Positions 46,940-64,000 of a stretch of DNA of 64,000 bases are shown here, one piece after another. How positions within the stretch are numbered: position 1 is the first letter of the stretch; every line of letters begins with the position of its first letter. Below the pieces are notes generated by a model, which searched no databases, was not told the DNA's origin, and saw only the letters and a list, made by a program, of their open reading frames with translations. Origin of the DNA: Polytrichum commune. Taxonomy: Eukaryota > Streptophyta > Polytrichopsida > Polytrichales > Polytrichaceae. The position numbers and the translations under genes were made by a program. The DNA lies in contig OX485807.1 in the NCBI GenBank assembly GCA_950295325.1, forward strand, positions 42,004,440-42,068,439. Direction: 5' to 3'.

Positions 46940-48782
46940 ATGGCAGCCATTAGTTCTGTGTGTGTTAACTCAGTAACACAAGGCCACCGAGCTCAGTTTG
47001 TAGAGAACGTTAGCCGGAGTAGCAAGAATGCTCGAGGCATAACCAGTTCAGGATTACCAGAGAGGGTTTCGTCATCGGAGTTTTGCTCTCCATCCACCGT
47101 TTCTCTTACTACGGGTAAGAGCAAATCATCTGCAGAAAGGAGAGGCGGTCGTGTGTGCTTGGCGGATTTCATCGGCTCCATCAAGCCTGCCACAAGGTGC
47201 TCAGCTTTACCTGGAGATGGCACCACCGCAGGGAGCTCGCCAAATTTAGGCAAGAGCACGAGCGGGAAGAATTTGCGGTGGGTTGAGGAAGAGGTAGAAT
47301 TTCTAGGTAACGAGGAGTCCGGCATTCGTAACGTTTCGGTGGTGCGTGCACTCTCCGAAGATGGCAGCGAGTCTTCCGTTGTGGAGTTGCTGGAAGCGGA
47401 CCGACCGCAGCCGGTGGCAGTCACCGAGGGTATTGGTAACCAGGTGACGATGGAGATGGTGTCTGCGGCCATGGGAGGCAGCACATCCGAGGCACAAGTC
47501 ATGGCTGCCCCATTGTACAGACCGAAGTTGGTGTGGTTCGCCAAGTCTGAGGATGAAGAGAATAAGTACTTAGATAGGGCTATTAATGCAACCTTGGCCG
47601 GTGCTGCAATCTCTTATGCAATTACTAAGGTGGTCACAGTCGACCATGATTACTGGCATGGGTGGACAATGTTCGAGATTCTGAAGTATGCCCCCCTCCA
47701 CAATTGGCATGCTTATGAAGATTTTCTGAAGAGCAACCCCGTGTTGGCGAAGATGATGATTAGTGGCGTCGTCTATTCCATTGGAGACTGGATTGGACAG
47801 GTATGAAAGTTGACAGTGCGTTTGGATTGTGGTTTCAGAATTTGTGAATAATTGGTGAAATGCCAGGGCGGGCGGGAATTCATCTGACTTCTCTAACATG
47901 TGCCTTACTTTTGTGCAGTGTGTGGAAGGGAAACCAATCTTGGAGTTCAACAGAACCAGGTTGCTGAGGTCTGGTCTGGTTGGATTTTGCCTGCATGGCT
48001 CTTTGTCGCACCATTACTACCACGTTTGTGAGGTGATAACACAAACCTCTTTCAGTTGATGGCTTTTGTGTCTATTCCAATGACGAATATTTACTTGATG
48101 GAGATTTAATTTGTGTACTAATAATATGGCTGTAATGTTTTACTAGGAAGTGAATTTGGTGGCTAATGTTGTGCTTGGATTTTGTTGTGCAGTTCTTGTT
48201 TCCATTCCAAGGCTGGTGGGTGGTACCTTTGAAAGTAGCGTTTGACCAAACTATATGGTCTGCAATCTGGAATAGCATCTACTTCGTCACACTTGGGCTA
48301 TTACGTTTCGAGTCTCCGGTTAGAATTTGGAAGGATCTGAGATCAACTTTTTTCCCTCTTCTCACCGTAAGTACCGAGCTTCAGTTGAATGGTATTGTGG
48401 CAAGTAAGAATTGTGGGGATAGAAATTAACTCAAGTATGTTGAAGCGTTTCCTTCATCTTGGAAGTAGATGCGTGTGGTGATTATGAGAGCTGTCTTTGA
48501 GTTTAATCCCTTGTAATCTCTCTGCTAATGTGCCGGCCTTGTGATTTGCAGGCTGGTTGGAAGTTGTGGCCTTTCGCTCACCTTATCACGTATGGTTTGG
48601 TTCCGGTGGAGCAACGTTTGCTGTGGGTAGACTGCGTAGAAATCCTGTGGGTTACCATCCTGTCAATGTTCGCAAATGAGAAGTCGGAGAAAAGGCTAGA
48701 GGCAGAAGGTGGTAAGGAGGCAGTCTTGATGTTGTCATCAGATGAATTAGAAACTTCAAAATCTAGTGAAGACTTGCAATAA
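46940..48782 (+). CDS. MPV17/PMP22 family organelle membrane protein
   Basis: Four exons join in frame: 46940-47800, 47919-48032, 48193-48366 and 48552-48782 (459 residues). MPV17/PMP22 proteins are small four-helix membrane proteins of mitochondria, peroxisomes or plastids, some forming channels. Family marks are the N-terminal SNPVLAKMMISGVVYSIGDW, then HGSLSHHYYHV, LFPFQGWWVVPLKVAFDQT, WNSIYFVTLGLLRFESP and AGWKLWPFAHLITYGLVPVE, with RLLWVDCVEILWVTILS near the end. This matches the long plant subgroup (as I recall for Arabidopsis At1g52870), which has a long N-terminal extension. Here that extension is about 260 residues, Ser-rich at first (MAAISSVCVNSV), consistent with a plastid transit peptide. 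The start is the first ATG in the frame. The C-terminal tail is charged (EKSEKRLEAEGG). Confidence 0.93.
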
Positions 48783-50557
48783 CAGTCTGATTGTCACACC
48801 GTGCTTCGAAGAAATATACCTGTATCATTCGTATTGCACACAGCAAAGCTGTGCCGCGCTACATTTGGCTCGGTAGGACGGGACCCTTCTGTGTATAGTA
48901 GAGAAAATAGTCATGTCGTAAGAGCCATGATTACTCCCCATCTTTCTTTGGTTTGTAGAATAGCTTCGCAGGTTATATAATCTGGTTGGCGAGGGCCTCA
49001 GCCCTATCTGTAATTTAAATTTTGATTTAGAAGTAAAACATGTCCAATGATTTCACTTTACAATATATTATTTCTCAATCTTGTGTGATTCTCAAATTCT
49101 TGGATTGTGCATGCTCAATAATATCATCCCTTGCACACTAAAATGCAATATTGTCATCTTAAGTATCCCAATGTGCTATGCGAAATGTCTCATGTAAATG
49201 ATATATCACTTCAAAAAGTTACCCATGTTGACAATTAGCGGATGGGACACTTGGACACCTCTATATGCATCTAGTTTAGATGGTATATGAATCTGTGAAA
49301 AGTCAATACTAGAAAGTTCACAAGGAAATTTTGTGGTTTATACATGGAAATTGCAGTGTTCTTACATGTTGAGTAGGTGTGTTACGTATATGTAACCTAT
49401 ATAGTTGCATGGTGCATGCAACTACAGTAAGGTAAATGAGATTGTAATGACATTGTTTGCAATGGATTATTAATCAGCCTATCACCTGACCTACTTTCTC
49501 CTGCTGACATTCTCCAGCTGTTCAAAACCTGGACTATTGATGTGCATGCAACGATTGAGATAGAGGTTGTCAGTGGTTGATGAACTCGTGAACCTGGGCC
49601 TTCGATTTTCAGTACAACCATGTGCATGAGAACAATTGGACCGAAGATTATTGTGTTGGAATTTGCGGTCAGCAAAGGTGGGGGATATCCGCAAGCAAAG
49701 GTGGTAGTATGTGTCAAAATTGAGAAACTTCCAAGATACTCTCGCGTAAAGACAAAAGAGAGTTTTGGAAGTGTGCAAACTGAATCTTGCCTTTGTGGCC
49801 TTCAGCGTGTGGTGAGAATATTACACATAGGCACCAACGACAACCATTCAATTCAAAGTGCTGGAAAGGTGGGTCGAATTGCAACCTCATAAGCCGCACA
49901 AAATCGACACGAAGGCTTACACATATATTTAATGAGAATTTCTATTGAGAAACGAACTATCAAACAGGTTTGCAGCCCTTGCAAAACACATTGCTATTTC
50001 AACTTAATCATTTGGTTCTGCATACTATTATTAGTAACTGATCTCAGTGCGGTTTTATTAACTTACGCCTGGACATGGGTATTCTTTTACAGAAGAATAG
50101 CAGGTAAAATAAAGAAGCCGTGAGTCCAATTTTGAAGTAAAATCCTTCATCCAATGGCAGTGGTTTGCATGGTTAGAACGGTTTCGACATCGTCTGCTTT
50201 ACACTATTGTGACCATCATCACCAGATTTCAAACCTGAAAGATGTAGGGCTCAAGTTTTCCCAGAAAGTGTGTATCTATCTATCTATATATATGTGTATA
50301 TATATATAATTTTATTTTGCCCTTTTGGACCACAGTATGTTATGGTCAGTTTCGAACACCCATGTGACGAGATGAATAGTTTTAGAGGTGCCACCTTGGA
50401 TTTGGAGTCACTCTTAATCAATGACAACATGGCATGTGCCACTTAGAAATGTAGGCATTCACGAGTAGAATATATTATGCATAAAGCATACAAGAACGTA
50501 GGGTAATTGGTATGTTTTCACTGAGCCCTCTCGCAACCACATTTTCACGTCCACTAT
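48783..50557. other. Gene-free stretch with a shared repeat block
   Basis: The block 49110-49290 resembles 14393-14590. Dinucleotide-rich sequence (TCTA, TA) lies at 50275-50310. No gene can be supported. Confidence 0.5.
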
Positions 50558-50968
50558 AGTAGAGGCACCTATTTCTGATCAGGACCCCATTGGCAATCTA
50601 TAGGGTACCATAATTTCAACCATGCTAGGATTGAATTTTGACCATGTTGGGAGTGGATTTCGATCAAGTTGGAACCAATAATTCCATGAAACATGTCCTA
50701 CTTTTGAGTGCTAAAGTGAGGAGGAGTGAGTGGTTAAAATGAGTAGTTATGGCAGTTTGTAAACATTGGTAATATGTATGGACCAACTTTTGATTGCAAA
50801 AGTTCACAATAATTCCAATTTAAAAAATAGAATTAACCATTTTGATTTTGATTTTTTTGCAATCTTCTTAATTTCTATGTTCCTACATGGAAAAAAATTT
50901 GCACCACCATATACTTCTCTAGATTTGGCATAAAATATCTTAAGTGATCGGTTATGGGTGCCTCTACT
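50558..50968. mobile_element. MITE family E, copy 2
   Basis: The left end AGTAGAGGCACCTATTTCTG and the reverse complement of the right end AGTAGAGGCACCCATAACCG match over the first 12 bp and again at GATCA. Length is 411 bp. It is homologous to 45336-45954, and a terminal fragment lies at 14814-14860. Confidence 0.8.
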
Positions 50969-53900
50969 CTACATATACCAAGCCCGCCGCCAAAGTACTG
51001 TGCACATTCTTGTGTGTGAATAATTTAGAGGGAGGAGATACGTGGAGCCATGTTAGGATAAAAAAAAAGTGCATCAAGTATTTGAATGTGAGTTGTAAAA
51101 TATGCTTGAAATCGTGAAGACCACCATGTCAAGAGCATTGCTTCTTTTTCTATATAAAACATTTTGTAACAAAGAAAAATCAAGGATACTTGAGGGACAT
51201 TGAATTTCACAAGTATATCCACATGGTATAGGTATTTCAAGTTGGGCCGGTATTGTGTAGATTTTCTTTACACATACACTTCAAATTGCAAAAATCCCAA
51301 GCAAAGACATTGGCCTAGTACATGAACGTGAAAGGACATTGAGGCCCATTTTGGGCCTCCTCATAACTTAGGGGTTGCAGCCCTCAATTCTCTTGCATTT
51401 AGATCACATAACATTTGAGAGAAAATATACATACACATACATATATGCATATAGAAGACTATGTTATCAAATACTAGCCAAATTATCATCAATACCATTG
51501 GCATTTGTTCGTTAAGGACCTTAACTACGTCCATAAAAGGACAATGCTACCGTGAGTGGTAGTAAGATGCTATGTTCAAACCTCCAAACTTTCTTGTCGT
51601 GAATGAGGTGAGGTGAGGTTTAGTAAGTGGTGAATATGTGTCTCACATTTTTATAATCTAGTGGGATAATTTCTCCAAAGGTTTTTCTCATCAATTGCTG
51701 GCTTAAGAAGGTAGGGTTTCTTGTGGATTCAATAGTGAAGTGCTATTGTATTTGTGGTTGAACAAATTTGCTCATAGGCAATCAAATAAACCAAAGAATG
51801 TTAAATAAGAATATTGCTTGGGGTTAATTTTTTTAATTTTTTTAATTTCTTATCAATTTCTTCAAATAGGACGATTCATTCTTTGTGAACTTCAACCATT
51901 GAGGATTTTTGTGTTTCTCAATGAGAATGCTTTGGGGCAATACGAATGAAGGACTAGGAATCACATAGTGCTTAGCCTAGGGAAGCCAAAACATGTTCCA
52001 CCCACAAATAACGGGGGCACAATGCCCGATTAATTCCTAGCCTTATAGTGCACCCCAAAAGCCTCTCAATAATGTTATGTCCAATCCGTATGAGAATCTA
52101 ATAATTATTTCAAAATTTATCAGGTTTTTGTGATTGAGTTCCTCTAGGATCAACACCCTCCATGACTTCTCTACATGCCAATCTTTACATTTTGACCTTG
52201 CAAATTATTTTGCACCTATCCATTGTCACAAGGATGGTGTTTTCTTGAATTTCCAGCAAAGTTTTCTTAATTCTCCCTCAATGCTTAAAACTTACAACTT
52301 TCCAATGTGGCAATCCACAAAGCTACTTAGCAATGTGCATGACCTTTTATCATCTTCCTTCATGCTTGAGCTCGTGAAGTCATTTGTGCAAATTATGTTG
52401 CAAGGATATTCCACAATCGAAGCTCAAGAGGCGCCGAAGGGTTCTTGGAATGATGTTGAGACCCAAGCATGTGGTGTGAAGTTCAAGGTGGGGAAGTTAA
52501 CTTGGTGTTGATGAGATTGGTGGCTCTTAGTTTGTGCCATTGGCTCGGTTCCATTAAATTTGGTAGGATTGTTGTGACCTATCTAGAGAACGGTGGAGAT
52601 GGCCCCCTTGCATGCATGCGCTAATAGTGCCCACTTAGCGAAACCAATGGTCCATCTAGTCATTGACATGCCAAACAACTTTGAACCATCGACTAGACAA
52701 ACCCCTCTTTGAGACAATTGATCAATGAAATGGTTCAGTTTAGTGACTCTTGAGGTCATGATTCACCTAGGCCTATCATCCCCAACATGGCAAGCATGTG
52801 TAGTCCAATGATTAGGATAATTGCCTTCCAAGCAATAGACCCAGGTTTGACTCCGAGTGCATGCATGCACATTTAATTGGGGCAAGAACGTGTTGGATGT
52901 GCACAAATAGCCCAATTGAGCATGGCAACACTCAAGGGAATAGGGGTGGCTATCAAACTCAAGTTAGCAAAGGCAATATTGGGATTAGGAGTGGCATGAT
53001 TTTCAAACCAGCTAGAAATAACGATGCAAGCGACTTGGGGTCTTGTCCGTGTAGGATGTACATACCTTGTAATAACTTTAGGAAGAAGAAAAAAAACAAG
53101 CGAGGTTCTCCCTCCCCCACCTAGAATGAAGAAAAAAAAACTGGGTTAGGAAGAATTCTTGTATATAGATTGTGGTTTTCAAAACTCACAATTTACCAGA
53201 GGGTCCCTTTGACCAAGTTGCAATTTCAAAGGAGAACAAGAAGCCTTGAAAGAAATGTGGACCTTATTTATGTGGGAGAAACTACAATAGGGAACCCAAT
53301 CCTCCATGCACTAAGAGTAAATCTCCTAGCAATGGTATGTCGGCTGGCAAGAGATGCAAGAAACTTGGGAGCAAGGTGGACAAGGAGAAATTCTAATGGA
53401 TGAGGATGGGTTGTGCATTAGCCCTGATTCTTTTGGTGCAAGGCCTAGTTCACAAAGAAACATATCAGTGCTAGTTGAACTTTCTAAAGAACAAGTCAAT
53501 GCTTAAGGCACCAATGTCTATAGCTATATAGGTGCCTTAAGAGCTATAGCAATTATAAGCATTGCTTAAACCTATAGAGCAATTTGATTGGCAACCAAAG
53601 CCACCCAAGGATGGGAAGACGGGTTGGCATGATGAATTGGCTCAAGCCAACACTTCTCCAACTCCAAATGGCCTCAGCAATCACTTGTCAATACATACAA
53701 CATTGCAACCAAAGAACCGGACAACTAGCCGTATGAATCTCTTAGCAAGACTTTGATCAGTATTGTGGAGATTGGCAAGTTGGTGGAACATGAAATCAAT
53801 GAACTTTTAAATGAGATCAAGGTTGCAATCATGCCGTCTCAAGGGGAAGACATGAATGAAGGTCAAGCACTCAAGAGGAGGTTGGGAAGATGCCTCCCAA

Positions 53901-54453
53901 CTCTCCTAAGGAACCTTCTCCTCAAGTGACGACAACTAGCTCGCCACTAAGGAGGATATGAGATTGTGGTTTAGTATTAATTTGGATGCTAGTAAGTCAG
54001 CTAATCTTACAGGTGGCCAATGTCCAAGGGGATAGACTTCCTCGATATTACCCTTTGCTCTTGCTTGGTTGCGACTTGGTAGCTCAACTGAGTGTTGATC
54101 AATTGAGTGGTTCCTCAGTTCTTGACTTCGGATGCGTTGGTCACTTTTTAATTTACCCCTATGCAGATCATGTAACTCAATTATTTAGAGTACGTGGGGA
54201 CATGTGGACACTTTTGACTTTGAAAAATGATAATAGCACCAAGTTGGTGAAAAGTGGTCAAGAGGTCAGGCCACTTGTTACAAATGAACCATTGAATCGA
54301 ATCAATAAAGAAAAACCGAAAGATGCCAACCACTTAAGACACTAGGATCTCAATTCTCGACCGAGTAAGCTTCTGCCCAAAAATCTCCCCGGACACTGCA
54401 TCAGGCACTACTGTAGCACCATCGTATTCGGTGCGTCGCATTGAAAGGCCGAC
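50969..54453. other. Gene-free stretch, probably decayed transposons
   Basis: Short plus-strand fragments at 52134-52511, 52861-53400 and 53562-54345 look partly protein-like and change frame often. None gives a recognisable domain. Retroelement remnants are likely but not shown. Confidence 0.4.
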
Positions 54454-54459
54454 CAAAAA
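54454..54459 (-). terminator. RNA polymerase III terminator of tRNA-Leu
   Basis: A run of six T on the minus strand begins 35 bases after the tRNA 3' end. Runs of four or more T end Pol III transcription. Confidence 0.65.
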
Positions 54460-54493
54460 ATCTTCAGGCACAATCATCCTGTGACGGACAAGG

Positions 54494-54574
54494 TGTTGAC
54501 AGTGGGATTCGAACCCACGCCCTTTCGGACCAGAACCTTAATCTGGCGCCTTAGACCAACTCGGCCATATCAAC
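54494..54574 (-). tRNA. tRNA-Leu (anticodon AAG)
   Basis: The 81-nt minus-strand sequence folds as a class II tRNA. The acceptor stem GTTGATA pairs with TGTCAAC (one T-G pair), with discriminator A. The anticodon stem CCAGA/TCTGG encloses loop TTAAGGT, anticodon AAG (read as IAG). A variable arm of leucine type follows. The A box (TGGCCGAGTTGG) and B box (GGTTCGAATCC) are intact. It has no intron. It lies 480 bp downstream of the CHD stop codon. Confidence 0.97.
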
Positions 54575-55055
54575 TGCTATGCACATACCAGCGAATTACA
54601 AGAACTCGGCTGCTGCAATGTAGGCACAAAAATTGTCTTTACAATTTGCCTTATAAGTTAAAGGTACATTGACGAGAATTCTACGTCCTAGAGCGAAGCG
54701 AGAGACTCTAGCCTTGTTCTGCATTCCTACAATCTTGGCTAATCTTTGAGAATGTGTGCTAATCTGCTGTAGGTCCTGGAGGCGGTTTCTAATCGTAAAA
54801 TAAGGTACATATTATGTTTCTAAGAAAGACCTGGGCGTTCTTCAATTCCTGTAGTCCTTTGACCAAAATAGGGAGGAGACAGTTAGACGGAGACGGGAAA
54901 TAATGGTATCCGATCAAAACCGACCCCGAAAGAAACTACTTTACACGAGTGGTGCCTGTGATTTCTAAGCCGACGGGCACTAACAATCACCGAAGGGAAC
55001 TCGAACTCTCACTTTGGCAAGCGTATGATTCACCACAAATCGAGAAAGCGTGACC

Positions 55056-63926
<8,871 letters not shown>

Positions 63927-64000
63927 CTGTATTTGGTGGGCCCTTACATCATGCAAGAGCAATCAGAAATCAAATGGAAATTTCCTAATACATATCCACC

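Noticed and set aside
46993-47544. 183-residue minus-strand frame inside MPV17 exon 1
   Set aside because: It is the shadow of the plus-strand exon, which continues through conserved family motifs.
52861-53400. Possible retroelement gag with a zinc knuckle
   Set aside because: Cysteine spacing does not match a knuckle and the frame breaks repeatedly, so I could not support the call.

Overview
The window is nuclear DNA of a land plant. It carries spliceosomal genes with GT-AG introns of roughly 80 to 1000 bp, a plant PLS-type PPR gene, a plant organellar-DNA-binding-type (PDF motif) gene, a CCG-binding-protein-1-like gene, a plant-type MPV17/PMP22 gene and a nuclear tRNA-Leu. The AT-rich, gene-sparse layout, dense with decayed MITEs and LINE scraps, plus a PPR gene without introns in its repeat region, makes a seed-free plant, perhaps a moss, my best guess. 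That placement is an inference, not something the sequence proves.

Layout. 1-5.4 kb is gene-free with MITEs. 5.4-8.3 kb (minus) holds a three-exon PDF-motif gene and, 81 bp downstream, a PPR gene. 8.5-10.4 kb has MITEs. 10.9-13.4 kb (plus) is a four-exon CBP1/MEE14-like gene. 13.4-26.8 kb is a repeat-rich stretch with two LINE remnants and a clean Mutator-like foldback insertion. 28.4-30.9 kb (plus) is a three-exon gene for a membrane protein I do not recognise. 32.8-37.4 kb (minus) is a ten-exon NDUFAF7 gene with a local tandem duplication that copied the start of one exon. 37.5-46.4 kb is gene-free and repeat-rich. 46.9-48.8 kb (plus) is a four-exon MPV17/PMP22 gene. 48.8-54.5 kb is gene-free. 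54.5 kb (minus) is tRNA-Leu(AAG). 55.0-63.9 kb (minus) is a chromatin remodeler of the CHD family, 22 exons visible, with its N-terminus probably outside the window.

The genes do not form one pathway. Three are probably organellar by function or presequence: the PDF-motif protein, the PPR protein and NDUFAF7 (complex I assembly). MPV17 is an organelle membrane protein. CBP1-like and CHD would act in the nucleus. All exon models were built by hand from splice sites and reading phase, and every internal exon joins in frame.

The most unusual item is the CHD gene. Its motifs match animal subfamily III (CHD6-9/Kismet) rather than the CHD1 and CHD3/PICKLE types known from flowering plants. Other points of interest are a PDF-motif protein with no OB-fold, the tight PDF/PPR gene pair, the decoy exon in NDUFAF7, and a Mutator-like element whose empty site is also present in this window.
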